Positions 18,056-27,208 of a DNA stretch of 64,000 bases are shown here, one piece after another. Origin of the DNA: Leptolyngbya sp. Heron Island J (GTDB taxonomy: Bacteria; Cyanobacteriota; Cyanobacteriia; Phormidesmidales; Phormidesmidaceae); assembly GCF_000482245.1 (NCBI RefSeq), contig NZ_AWNH01000098.1, forward strand, positions 62,001-126,000, read 5' to 3'. The notes beneath the pieces were generated by a model. The model did no database searches, had not been told where the DNA came from, and saw nothing but the letters and a program-made list of their open reading frames with translations. The position numbers and the translations under genes are program-made. Position 1 is the stretch's first letter; each line of letters opens with the position of its first letter.

Positions 18056-18876
18056 TGTCTGACATAGGTCAAACGTCCGTCTTTAATCTGAACGACAGGA
18101 TGACTCGATGATCGTACTAGCTGTTCATCATGGGTCGTAACGATGACAGTGATGCCCATGGAGTTGAGTTTTTCGAGAATCTTGATAACCTGACGGGAAT
18201 TATCTACGTCCAGATTGCCAGTAGGTTCATCAGCCAGCAGTAGCGGAGGAGTACTGACAACCGCACGAGCAATGCTGACTCGCTGCTGTTCTCCCCCTGA
18301 TAGCTGGTCGGGGAAGCAATTTGCCTTATGTTGCAAACCTACCATTCGCAGCGTGGGTCGTAGGCGACGATTGATTTCTCGCCGGTTATATCCCTGCGCC
18401 CAAAGGACAAAGGAAACATTTTCCGCAACCGTACGACGAGGAATCAGCTTATAGTCTTGAAAAACAATACCAATACGACGGCGTAACATGGCTAGCCGAT
18501 TGCCACGCAGTTTTGCCAGGTTTTGTCCATCCACCAGGATATCTCCAGATGTGGCCCGCTCTTGACCATAGAGCAACTTGAGTAAGGTAGATTTGCCAGC
18601 ACCGGAAGGCCCTGTCACAAATAAAAAGTCACCGCGTCTAACCTGCAAATTGAGGTTGCGTAATGCCTGGCTACCATTTTCGTAGGTTTTATTAACCCCA
18701 GTTAAAGCCACCAGAGGAGATTGAGCGCTGTTGGGGCTAGCTTGGGATTTTTTATTGGCCTTCTGAGATGATGGATTAACCGGCACCGTCTGAAACTTTA
18801 CAGCACGCCTGGTTGGCGAATCCTGAGGACGGCGGCGACTGTAAGGGGTTTGGGGCGGAGTCACGGTGGATGTCAT
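18052..18876 (-). CDS. ftsE: FtsE-type ABC transporter ATP-binding protein
   Basis: 274-aa ABC ATPase. Walker A is [13 protein letters not shown], the signature [15 protein letters not shown] and Walker [14 protein letters not shown]. The block [20 protein letters not shown] and the preference [13 protein letters not shown] fit FtsE, which with FtsX regulates peptidoglycan hydrolases at division. It has an unusual basic, Ser/Pro-rich N-terminal extension of about 50 residues before the ATPase domain. No ftsX lies next to it, so an LolD/MacB-type role cannot be fully excluded. Confidence 0.8.
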   Translation of the reverse strand: MTSTVTPPQTPYSRRRPQDSPTRRAVKFQTVPVNPSSQKANKKSQASPNSAQSPLVALTGVNKTYENGSQALRNLNLQVRRGDFLFVTGPSGAGKSTLLKLLYGQERATSGDILVDGQNLAKLRGNRLAMLRRRIGIVFQDYKLIPRRTVAENVSFVLWAQGYNRREINRRLRPTLRMVGLQHKANCFPDQLSGGEQQRVSIARAVVSTPPLLLADEPTGNLDVDNSRQVIKILEKLNSMGITVIVTTHDEQLVRSSSHPVVQIKDGRLTYVRH

Positions 18877-19046
18877 TGGGGAATGCTATCTAAAACAGAT
18901 TGTGAAGAGATTGCCAAGAAAATTTGAGAATTAATTTTGCCTCTGTACAAGGATATAGGTAATAGGAGGAATGTCTAGCCCCTTGACAATTTTTATTGAG
19001 GTTTAATGCACGGTCTATAGATAGAACGTCTGAAAAATTTTCTTGA

Positions 19047-19796
19047 CTAGAATGGACGCCAACCCAAATCGTAGCCAACGGAACGGAACACAAACTTAGG
19101 CAAGGCTAACATGCGCCGCCAACGCCAGGGTTCTTGATAGAGCCGGTAGAGCCATTCCAAGTTGTTGTTACACATCCAGGCAGGAGCACGCTGCTTTTTT
19201 CCTGCCCAGATGTCAAAACTACCGCCTACACCAATCCAGATCGATTGAGGGCAAAGGGAGCGATTGGCTGCAATCCATAATTCTTGCCGGGGTACCCCAA
19301 GACCGACAAAAATTATGCTGGGCTGCAGCGCTTGCAATTGTTTGTGGAAGTTTACTTGTTCTGTGTCAGATAGGTATCCATGCTGTGCGATCGCAACTTG
19401 CAAACCTGGAAACTGCTGCTGACAGGTCTGAGCCGCTTCAGCAGCCATGCCCGGAGCCCCACCATAAAATACAACAGATTCTGTGGGCTGGAGCTGCTGT
19501 AAGACATCTGCTGCAAATTCAATGCCAGGGTAGCGTTTGACTTTTCGTCGCTGGACCCACTGAAAATAAAGCTCTATGCCAGCTCCATCGGGCAGAACCA
19601 AAGTTGCATTTTGAATAATCCTCCGCAGCTCAGCATTCGTTTCAGCCTGGACACACATCTCAGCATTCAGGGTGACGATATGACCACTGTGACCTGAGCG
19701 CATAGTTTCTAAAAGCCAGCCCACGTAGTCGGCACTCTGATGTACCGGTAAGCCCATAACATGCAACTGATTGAGGGAAGCTGGAAGAACAAGCAC
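19047..19796 (-). CDS. WecB/TagA/CpsF family glycosyltransferase
   Basis: 249-aa glycosyltransferase of family GT26. Conserved blocks are GHIVTLNAEMCVQAETNAELRRII (near 35-58), VLPDGAGIELYFQW, the strand VVFYGGAPGMAAEAA, IIFVGLGVPRQELWIA and IWIGVGGSFDIWAGKKQRAPAW. Relatives transfer N-acetylmannosamine or related sugars from UDP donors to lipid-linked intermediates in teichoic-acid or exopolysaccharide synthesis. The acceptor here is unknown. Start GTG 19796; ATG 19757 is also possible. No other polysaccharide genes are adjacent. Confidence 0.92.
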   Translation of the reverse strand: MLVLPASLNQLHVMGLPVHQSADYVGWLLETMRSGHSGHIVTLNAEMCVQAETNAELRRIIQNATLVLPDGAGIELYFQWVQRRKVKRYPGIEFAADVLQQLQPTESVVFYGGAPGMAAEAAQTCQQQFPGLQVAIAQHGYLSDTEQVNFHKQLQALQPSIIFVGLGVPRQELWIAANRSLCPQSIWIGVGGSFDIWAGKKQRAPAWMCNNNLEWLYRLYQEPWRWRRMLALPKFVFRSVGYDLGWRPF

Positions 19797-19905
19797 AGAT
19801 TATAGTAACCGTATGAATGAAAATAACTGGGTAATATCGAGAACGATATCGCGCATACCGTAGATCGATTTATCCCCAAATGGCAATATCCATCCTGCCA
19901 TAACC

Positions 19906-20718
19906 TTAGAAATCTTCTTCTTCGTATTCAATAACTTTTTTCTTTTGCGGAATATTTAATGGCTGAGCTTGGTACGGCTCTTCTTCAGGTCTAGCCTGTT
20001 CCACTGGCGGACGGACTGGTTGCTCCAGTTCAAGGCGTTGAGGTGGGGCCGCTTCACGACGTGCTTCAGGCGCTGCCTGCTTGATACCTGAGGGTAGTTG
20101 GTTACTGGCAGAAGTCGGCATAATGTAGCCGTCATCTTCACGCTCCCAGGGGGCTGAGCCCAAACCAAGGCGTTCAAGTAAACCGACACTTATCTGCTTT
20201 AACTTTTCTTCCGAGCCTTCAAAAACGATAATCCGGTCTGGTCCTGTGCTGACAATCTCTTCAACCGGTAGCTCGTAGGAGCTAATCACCTGGTCTGGAA
20301 TCTGAGGCAACCCCATGGAGGCAATCACAATCGACTCCAATTTGCCGCTGACCACATCAAACTTAAATCCACGAACACGCCCCAGCCCTTCCCCTGACTC
20401 GGTGATCACTTCACTCTTGATCAAGGTGGTGTAGTTAGCAACGCTAATGTCATCCTCAATGACCGAATCGTCATCCACCAAAATAACGTCACCGATCTGA
20501 CGAATACTACTGAGCAGCATAATTTGCTCAGGCCCCGAGACCACTTTAGACAGAATATTATCCCTAAGACCCATGGCGACTACTTCGCCACCTTCACCAC
20601 GACCGCGATCTATATCGACCCACAGCTGACTTACCACCCCTAAACGACGGCCTGTAGAACGGGTAATTACTTGGGTGCCAATCATGTCGGAACGTAGCCG
20701 ACTTTGTTCAAAACTCAT
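19906..20718 (-). CDS. PRC-barrel domain protein
   Basis: 270-aa protein with two PRC-barrel-like units: IGTQVITRSTGRRLGVVSQLWVDIDRG (about residues 13-39) and IKSEVITESGEGLGRVRGFKFDVVSGKLESIVI (about 100-132). A C-terminal Pro/Glu-rich, low-complexity tail (about 200-270) is probably disordered. PRC-barrel proteins occur in photosynthetic reaction centre H subunits and RNA-processing factors; the role here is unknown. It lies downstream of smc on the same strand, separated by a hairpin at 20767-20794. Confidence 0.85.
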   Translation of the reverse strand: MSFEQSRLRSDMIGTQVITRSTGRRLGVVSQLWVDIDRGRGEGGEVVAMGLRDNILSKVVSGPEQIMLLSSIRQIGDVILVDDDSVIEDDISVANYTTLIKSEVITESGEGLGRVRGFKFDVVSGKLESIVIASMGLPQIPDQVISSYELPVEEIVSTGPDRIIVFEGSEEKLKQISVGLLERLGLGSAPWEREDDGYIMPTSASNQLPSGIKQAAPEARREAAPPQRLELEQPVRPPVEQARPEEEPYQAQPLNIPQKKKVIEYEEEDF

Positions 20719-20766
20719 TGCTGGGGGTCTACTGTGTGGTGTCTAAGGGATTTGCTTAACCAGAAT

Positions 20767-20794
20767 GCACGTTTCTTAATTTCAAGAAACGTGC
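20767..20794. repeat. 11-bp perfect inverted repeat after smc
   Basis: GCACGTTTCTT (20767-20777) and its complement (20784-20794) with a 6-base loop, about 90 bases past the smc stop. No T-run follows on either strand, so it may be an mRNA-end stabiliser or a weak terminator. Confidence 0.6.
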
Positions 20795-20884
20795 CTCCTC
20801 ACATTACACCCTATACTTCGTTTTTTTGACAGTGTGTGAAACCGAAACCGGATTGGGGAGGAAACTCAAACTGCAAACCTGGCT

Positions 20885-23800
20885 TTAGCCTCCAGCGGAG
20901 GCTCTCTGCAGATTAATACCGAGCACCTGAGTGTAGGCTCCGCGAGCTTGAGTTACACCGATCGTGCGTTCAGCAGACTCAATCATGGGGCGGCGCAGAC
21001 TGACGACGATGAATTGGGCCTGCTGGGCCTGGTGACGAATCATTTTTGAAAGACGTTCAACGTTAGCACCGTCTAAGAACATGTCTACTTCGTCAAAGGC
21101 ATAGAAAGGTGAGGGCCGGTAGCGTTGCAGAGCAAAGATAAAACTTAGGGCGGTGAGGGATTTTTCGCCCCCAGACATTGAGGCCAGCCGACGCACCGGC
21201 TTGCCCTTGGGGTGGGCGACCAGGTTTAAACCGCCATTAAAGGGATCTTGCGGATCATCGAGCTGTAAATAGCCGTCGCCATCGGACAGTTCGGCAAAAA
21301 TCGCCTGGAAGTTTTTGTTAACGGCCTCAAAGGCTTCTTGGAAGGCGCGGCGGCGTAGGGTAGTAAAGTTTTCAATCCGCAGTAACAGCTCTGTTCGTTC
21401 TTCCTCTAGGGTGGTGAGCTTATGGGTGAGTTCTTCTAAGCGCTCCTGAGTGCGTTCATATTCCTCAAGAGCCAACATATTGACAGGCTCCATCGCCTCC
21501 AGGCGACGCTGCAGCGACTTAAGCTGTTTTTGCAAAGCTTCTAAGGTCAGGTCTTCAGGTAGTTCTGGCAATGGTTCAGGCAGTTCAGCCTGTTTGGTGG
21601 CGATGACGGTTTGTAACTCATTGAGCTGCTGCTGTCGCTCTTGCTGGGTTTCACTGAGTTTTTGCTGCTGCCACTCTAGCTGCTGGAGCTGATTTCGCTG
21701 CTCACGGAGCTGATATTCTTTGCGATCGCGCTCTGCTTTCTCACCAGCCAGGGTCTTGTCAAGTTCAGCCAGAGCCGCCTGGGTAGCAATAATTTCTTGC
21801 TTTAGAGCGACCTGCTGCTTATTAGTTTCTGTTTGTTGATTAATTTGAGTTTGCTGCTGTTGACGCCCCTGATCGAGGCTTTGCTGATGGGTTTGGATTT
21901 TTTCCTGGAGCCGCTGATACTGGGCTGCCAATTCATTCTGGCGCTGCTGGGCAGCTTGCAGGCTTTGCTGTCTTTGTGTAAGTTCAGTTTCCAGAGCTCG
22001 GACTTGCTCCTGGGCCTGCTGCCATTCGCTATGACGCTGGGATGCTTCCAGGGCCGTCAGTTCTTGCCGCTTTTGCTGCATTAGGGCTTCCTGGGCAGGC
22101 AACGCTGTTTCTAATTCCTGTAACCGTTGCTGCGCCGCTCTGTACTCAGACTGATACTGCTGTTGTTGCTGTTGAGCATTGGTTAATCGTTGCTGCAGCT
22201 GCAGCTGCTGTTGCTGAACCTGGGTGTTTCGTAACTGCTGTTCTCGGTAGCTTTGACGAGCTTCGATCAGCGCTTTAGATTGGGCTTTGACAGTAGTATC
22301 GGCTTGGGTCAGCACGCGATCGCAGCTACTCAAAATTTGCTCAATTTCCTGCAGACGTTTACGTAGGGCTTGGGCTTCCGCCGATTCTCCCGCCTCGACT
22401 GTGCCAAAATGTAACCGCCCCTGACGGCGTAAACTACCGCCAGTCATGGCACCACTGCTTTCTAGCACCTCACCCTCCAGGGTAACCATGCGAAACTTAC
22501 CCAAGTGACAGCGCGCATCGTCAAGTCGTTCAAAGACGGCTGTGTTACCAAACACAAAGGCGAACACGTCGCGATAAATGTCGTCACACTCAATCAGGTC
22601 AACCGCATAGTCTATAAACCCATCGGGACGTTCCCAGCGACCTAACTTCTGATGACGCGGTGCGCGAATTGCATTTAGGGGTAAAAATGTCGCTCGCCCA
22701 GCCCGCTTACGTTTCAGAATATCAATGCCCCTGGCGGCAACACCATCATTGTCAACCACCAAATAGCCAAGTCTAGCCCCAGCGGCAATTTCTAAAGCGG
22801 TTTGATATTTGGGGTCCACTCGCCCCAGCTGCGCCACCAAACCGCAGATCCCGGTTAAGCCACTTTGAATCAATACTTCCGTGGCCTGGGTGCCACGGGT
22901 TTCCTGTAGTGCTTGCTCTTGAGCCTCTAATTTATCTAGCTCGCGTTGCTTCTCTCGCTGTTCGCGCAGCAACCGGTCACGGGTTTCTCGCTGAGTCTTC
23001 AGGTCCTGCTCAGCCGCTGAAATGGCCTGGGCTAGGGTTTGGATGTTGGCTTCCATAGCAGACAGCTCAGTACCTGCTGTTTGAGGTGAGCCCGCCAGTT
23101 CAGTCTCCAGGGTTTGAATCGCACTGGTTTGAGCCGTAATTTGGATCTGGAGCTGATTCAGACGCTCTTGCAATCGGACTTGTTCAGCCCGCTGGGGTTC
23201 AAGTTCGTTGAGCAGGGATTCAACTTCGCGCCTCAGGTTGGTTTGGGTTTCGACCCAGGCTTGGGAGGCGGTTGCGATCGCACTTGTCGCCTCTCGACTG
23301 GCCTCCACTGCCTGGGCAGCGCGATCGTGCTCTGTCTGAAGCTGGGCGATCTCATTGCTGCTCAATACCTTTAGCTGCTGATCTAGAGACACTAGTTCCT
23401 GGTTACGTTGCTGTAACTCAACCTGAGTCGCCTGCAGGTTGGTGGCCAAGTCTCGTATCGATTGTTTGAGTGCTTGTTCCTGTCGTTCCAGCTGCCGCAG
23501 TTCGGCCTCCTGAGTGGCTAGCTTTGACTGCAAAGCTAGATATTCATCTTCACCCAGGGCCTTGACCTTTGTGTTCAATCCATCCAGTTCGGCAGTCGTA
23601 GTTTCAATCAGCTTAACTAGAGCTGCTCGCTGCTGAGCTAGCTGCACAGCCTGCTCCTTGCCCTGGCTCAGCTGATTCCCTAGCTTCTGAGCTTGCTGTT
23701 GGTGCTGTCGCCATTCCAGCACCGCTTGCCACTGGGTCTTTTCCTGAAGTGTAGCCTTGAGTTGCTTATATTTCTCTGCTTTTTTGCGATCCTGATCGAG

Positions 23801-24619
23801 CCGTTCTAGCTGATCAATTAACTCACGCTCCACAATGCGAAAGCGTTCTTCTCGCTCCCGCACCATATCTAGCTTAAGCTTAGCTTGGTCAATCTTGCGG
23901 TCAAATGAGGCCACTCCGGCTAGCTCATCAATAATTTCCCGACGCTCCCGTCCTTTCATCGAGATGATGCTGGTGACGTCCCCCTGCAGCACTACGTTAT
24001 AGCCTTCTGGATAAATGCGAAATCGCTGTAGCTGCTCATGCAGTTCAGTTAAGGTACAAGGCTGGCCATCAATAAAATAATTGGAGGTATAGGTGCCTTG
24101 AGCCGTAACTCGCAGACGACGAGTCACATTCCACTCTCGCGGCAGAGGAACCACATTGTCGGGGGTGGGAGGGACCGAGGTATCAGCATTAGCCGTATCG
24201 GTCTCTACTGCTGCTGTTTGTGTGGATAATGCTGTGGTGGACGCTGCTTCGTCTGTGGGAGAAGAATCTGTTGCGATCGCTTCTGTCTCATCTGCAAGCA
24301 AACGCTGGGCGGAGGGGTCGTCATTACTGTCATCCCTGAGCAGTTCTGACGGCACATCACTAATGTCAAAAGTGACGGTAACGCTGGCTTCTGCCGTGGA
24401 ACGTCGACTGACATGATTTTGATTAACCAAATCTGGCAAGCGCTCTGCCCGCATGCCCTTAGAACTGGCTAGCCCTAAACAAAATAGCAGTGCGTCTAGG
24501 ATGTTCGACTTTCCCGAACCATTGGGACCAGAAATCACCGTAAACCCTGGTAGCAGAGGAACCTGTGTCGTGCCTCCAAAAGATTTAAAGTGGGAAAGTT
24601 CAACTCGCTTTACGTACAC
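20885..24619 (-). CDS. smc: Chromosome segregation protein SMC
   Basis: 1244-aa SMC ATPase that organises the chromosome as a dimer. The N-terminal head has Walker A GPNGSGKSN (31-39). Two long Gln/Glu-rich coiled coils flank a hinge near residues 590-700 (GLTGICGLVAQLGRVDPKY and following). The C-terminal head has the signature LASMSGGEKSLTALSFIFAL and Walker B FYAFDEVDMFLDGANVERLS. Start is GTG 24619. An acidic, Ser/Thr/Ala-rich insert at about residues 96-158 interrupts the N-terminal head and makes the protein longer than usual. ScpA and ScpB are not in the window. Confidence 0.97.
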   Translation of the reverse strand: MYVKRVELSHFKSFGGTTQVPLLPGFTVISGPNGSGKSNILDALLFCLGLASSKGMRAERLPDLVNQNHVSRRSTAEASVTVTFDISDVPSELLRDDSNDDPSAQRLLADETEAIATDSSPTDEAASTTALSTQTAAVETDTANADTSVPPTPDNVVPLPREWNVTRRLRVTAQGTYTSNYFIDGQPCTLTELHEQLQRFRIYPEGYNVVLQGDVTSIISMKGRERREIIDELAGVASFDRKIDQAKLKLDMVREREERFRIVERELIDQLERLDQDRKKAEKYKQLKATLQEKTQWQAVLEWRQHQQQAQKLGNQLSQGKEQAVQLAQQRAALVKLIETTTAELDGLNTKVKALGEDEYLALQSKLATQEAELRQLERQEQALKQSIRDLATNLQATQVELQQRNQELVSLDQQLKVLSSNEIAQLQTEHDRAAQAVEASREATSAIATASQAWVETQTNLRREVESLLNELEPQRAEQVRLQERLNQLQIQITAQTSAIQTLETELAGSPQTAGTELSAMEANIQTLAQAISAAEQDLKTQRETRDRLLREQREKQRELDKLEAQEQALQETRGTQATEVLIQSGLTGICGLVAQLGRVDPKYQTALEIAAGARLGYLVVDNDGVAARGIDILKRKRAGRATFLPLNAIRAPRHQKLGRWERPDGFIDYAVDLIECDDIYRDVFAFVFGNTAVFERLDDARCHLGKFRMVTLEGEVLESSGAMTGGSLRRQGRLHFGTVEAGESAEAQALRKRLQEIEQILSSCDRVLTQADTTVKAQSKALIEARQSYREQQLRNTQVQQQQLQLQQRLTNAQQQQQQYQSEYRAAQQRLQELETALPAQEALMQQKRQELTALEASQRHSEWQQAQEQVRALETELTQRQQSLQAAQQRQNELAAQYQRLQEKIQTHQQSLDQGRQQQQTQINQQTETNKQQVALKQEIIATQAALAELDKTLAGEKAERDRKEYQLREQRNQLQQLEWQQQKLSETQQERQQQLNELQTVIATKQAELPEPLPELPEDLTLEALQKQLKSLQRRLEAMEPVNMLALEEYERTQERLEELTHKLTTLEEERTELLLRIENFTTLRRRAFQEAFEAVNKNFQAIFAELSDGDGYLQLDDPQDPFNGGLNLVAHPKGKPVRRLASMSGGEKSLTALSFIFALQRYRPSPFYAFDEVDMFLDGANVERLSKMIRHQAQQAQFIVVSLRRPMIESAERTIGVTQARGAYTQVLGINLQRASAGG

Positions 24620-25046
24620 AAAGCAAACGCACTCGCATTAGTGCGTACAAGTGTACTTAAACCATAGCATTTGCGTTCCATGTAGAGCCAGTGCAATGGT
24701 GATCAACAGCTACTGAAACAACTGCACTCCAAACGGCAAGACTTGGTGGGTTAAATCAAAAAGATCGAACAATCCAACTGGTCATCGGAGGCGAATCAGT
24801 CATCTCGCCAGACTACAGTCTGCCAGATTTTGTTGCAATAGCCAGCGAACCTTATTGAATTTCCAGAATTGATGTGTTTGCTGCAGGCTACCTGTGGATA
24901 GCCTTAAGATGGTTATAAGGAAGACAAAGGCCCTTTTTGTCTAGGCTATATTCCAGTTGAGCGCTGACGGTGATCTGTTCAAAATGCAGCTCTGGGTATA
25001 AGCCCTTTGAATTCCAGTTTGTTCATAGTGCCTTTTTCCTAACCTT
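24620..25046. other. Divergent intergenic region
   Basis: 427 bases between smc and the RuvX-like gene, transcribed away from each other. No credible gene, RNA or strong repeat seen; presumed promoters for both. Confidence 0.5.
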
Positions 25047-25493
25047 GTGACCTCCACTGTTTTTTCTAAGCTGTCGCAACCCGTCATATTGGGGTTTGAC
25101 CCTGGCCGCTATAAGTGTGGCTTAGCGATTGTGGGTTTAGATCGCTCACTGTGTTACCACGAAGTGGTCTCAGCAGATGATGTGATCGAACAAATTAAAT
25201 CATTACGTCAGACCTACCCGATTTCATTAATTGTGATGGGTGATCAGACTGGAGCAAAAATTTGGAAACAGGCACTCTTGGAACAGCTGAAAGAGGGACC
25301 TAATATTATTTTGGTAGATGAACGCTACAGCAGTTTAGAGGCTCGCGATCGCTACTGGGAAATGTTTCCGCCAAAAGGCCTCAACCGCATTCTGCCCCAG
25401 AGTATGCGCAGCATTCCACGACCGATTGATGACATCGTGGCAATTTTGCTAATCGAACGCTATCTCAACAAGCTGACTGAAGTGGAAATATAG
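25047..25493 (+). CDS. RuvX/YqgF-like RNase H-fold nuclease
   Basis: 148-aa protein with the RNase H fold of the YqgF/RuvX group. The first catalytic block is ILGFDPGRYKCGLAIVGLD (near residues 15-33), then SLIVMGDQTG, LVDERYSSLEARDRYWE and the C-terminal acidic block PIDDIVAILLIERYL. YqgF relatives process the 5' end of 16S rRNA precursor, and others act on branched DNA. The divergence from canonical YqgF leaves the activity open. Start is GTG 25047. Confidence 0.8.
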   Translation: MTSTVFSKLSQPVILGFDPGRYKCGLAIVGLDRSLCYHEVVSADDVIEQIKSLRQTYPISLIVMGDQTGAKIWKQALLEQLKEGPNIILVDERYSSLEARDRYWEMFPPKGLNRILPQSMRSIPRPIDDIVAILLIERYLNKLTEVEI

Positions 25494-25563
25494 CCAACCA
25501 AGGCTGTTCCTGGCGTCAAGAGTGTTTTAGGTGCTCAAATCATGCTGCAGCATTCAAAATCGA

Positions 25564-25712
25564 ACTTTGAAAGGCTTTGGTGCATAAATAAATCCATTTG
25601 TATCAAGGGTTTCAGCGATCAAAATCTAGTAAAATGTTCCATTTCCAACCTTCCCAATACCTAAGACCCTTGTAAGTTAAGGGTTGAATTATGCACCAAA
25701 GCCACTTTGAAA
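25564..25712. mobile_element. 131-bp MITE-like element (IS5/IS903-type ends) with 9-bp target duplication
   Basis: Terminal inverted repeats GGCTTTGGTGCATAA at 25573-25587 and its exact complement at 25689-25703 bound a 131-bp core without a gene. Both sides are flanked by the direct repeat ACTTTGAAA (25564-25572 and 25704-25712), a 9-bp target-site duplication. From family knowledge, IS903-group elements of the IS5 family have ends beginning GGCTTTGTTGAATAA and make 9-bp duplications, so this is likely a non-autonomous relative. The right end lies inside the MlaE permease gene and supplies its last four codons and stop. Confidence 0.9.
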
Positions 25713-26471
25713 CATCAGCCACGATAGAAAAAAGTTACTGATAAAGATGGCTAGTAAGGCAGTTACTACTGCCGTGGTAGTTGACTGCCCTACACCTTTA
25801 GCTCCCCCAGTTGTGGTCAACCCCCAACTAGAACCAATGATTGCGATCAAACTGCCAAATACTAAGGACTTGATCATGGCTGTTACCAAGTCCCGCACTT
25901 CTAAAAACAAACGGGCTGAATCCAGAAAAACGGTTTGAGAAATATCAAACATCGTGCTTGAAATCAGTAGACCACCCGTCATTCCCGTAACAAATGACAA
26001 GAGGGTCAGCAGCGGCAGCATCAGCGCACAAGCAACAACCCGAGGCAGCACCAAATAATCTACTGGATCGGTTTTGAGTAGCTGCAACGCATCAATTTGC
26101 TCAGTTACCTGCATAGTGCCAATTTCAGCAGCAAAGGCAGACCCAACCCGACCCGCAATAATCACAGCAGTTAATACAGGGGCTAACTCCCTGGCCAGGG
26201 TTAACGCTAGGACCCCACCCACAGCTGTACTGGCTCCAAAGTTAATAAATTCGCGAGTAACTTGAATGGTAAACACCATGCCAACAAAGCTGGCTGTTAC
26301 CAAAGTAATCAATAAGGACTCTGGACCAACAGCAGCCATTTGCTCAATAGTGTTACGCCGATGTAACGGTCGAGTGACTAAATGCACAATAACTTGACCA
26401 CCGAGTAGAATGGCAGCCATCAAACGCTGGCCCCATTTAATTAGGCTCGATGTAGGAAAGGCAGCGGACAC
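25689..26471 (-). CDS. MlaE-family ABC transporter permease, C-terminus altered by element insertion
   Basis: 260-aa permease with about five membrane helices, of the MlaE/YrbE family that moves lipids across the envelope with an MCE-domain protein and an ATPase. Typical blocks are IVHLVTRPLHRRNTIEQMAAVGPESL, GRVGSAFAAEIGTMQVTEQIDAL and SNFFLSWLMFQ. The final codons (Gly-Phe-Gly-Ala-stop) come from the terminal repeat of the inserted element. Without it the frame would read on past the target site as Ser-Ser-Ile-Leu-Asn-Ala-Ala-Ala-stop. All helices are intact, so it is probably functional. Start is GTG 26471. Confidence 0.92.
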   Translation of the reverse strand: MSAAFPTSSLIKWGQRLMAAILLGGQVIVHLVTRPLHRRNTIEQMAAVGPESLLITLVTASFVGMVFTIQVTREFINFGASTAVGGVLALTLARELAPVLTAVIIAGRVGSAFAAEIGTMQVTEQIDALQLLKTDPVDYLVLPRVVACALMLPLLTLLSFVTGMTGGLLISSTMFDISQTVFLDSARLFLEVRDLVTAMIKSLVFGSLIAIIGSSWGLTTTGGAKGVGQSTTTAVVTALLAIFISNFFLSWLMFQSGFGA

Positions 26472-26764
26472 AGAGAATAGCTCCTAGAGGCGGGGCGGCA
26501 ATGGCTACTTATTTTAATGGGTGGAGTTGCTGATCCTCGGCATAGTTTCCCTTCAAGAGTAGGATGTCACTGCATCACATTTCTAACCGATTAGCTCCTC
26601 CTCATAAACCAGCAACGGCTAATGGATTAAGGCAAGACTACAAATGCTCTGTAATTTTATGAAAATTTAAGATTCCTCAAGCTAACCGTTATTTTGGTAG
26701 ACAGCTGATTATCTTTGGGGTGGTTTCTTACGCCCATTCAGGCGCATGACAGCGGGAGGTAGAG

Positions 26765-27043
26765 ATGGGCTTGCATTTGTTGAGTTCTTTAGTTCTGACA
26801 TTAATTATCTGCTTTGCACTACCTGCTATCGGACTAGGCATGGCATGGGGAGCATTGACCCTAGGAACTTGGTCGCCACTGGCTACGATCAGTGATGTTG
26901 GCAAAGATCATCTGATAGATTTTTTAATCACGTTCGGTGCTGGTGATGTAGTGGCCGGATTTGTGATCATTTGCCTAACCATGAGTATGGTAGGCGGATT
27001 ATTTGAGATGTTTACTTTCTACAAGTATCTCTACTTGAAATAG
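26765..27043 (+). CDS. Small two-helix membrane protein, unknown
   Basis: 92-aa protein that I do not recognise. Two hydrophobic stretches, about residues 5-33 and 58-80, flank a short soluble loop with DVGKDHLIDFL. The C-terminus FEMFTFYKYLYLK is aromatic and basic. A GGGAGG-like site (GCGGGAGGTAGAG) precedes the ATG at 26765 by about 7 bases, which supports real translation. It is a single gene between the MlaE permease and the M16 pair. Confidence 0.65.
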   Translation: MGLHLLSSLVLTLIICFALPAIGLGMAWGALTLGTWSPLATISDVGKDHLIDFLITFGAGDVVAGFVIICLTMSMVGGLFEMFTFYKYLYLK

Positions 27044-27208
27044 CGCATAAGTACGTCTGCACTAGGTTCATGCATTATTCACCCATTAGGTATTTACTCT
27101 CGCGACATCAGGGCAAATATCAGCGATTCTGCGGACTATCAACTATCTTGTTGTCACAATATAAAGAAAAGTATCTATGCTGGTAACGGTATTTTGCGCT
27201 GAGGTGCT

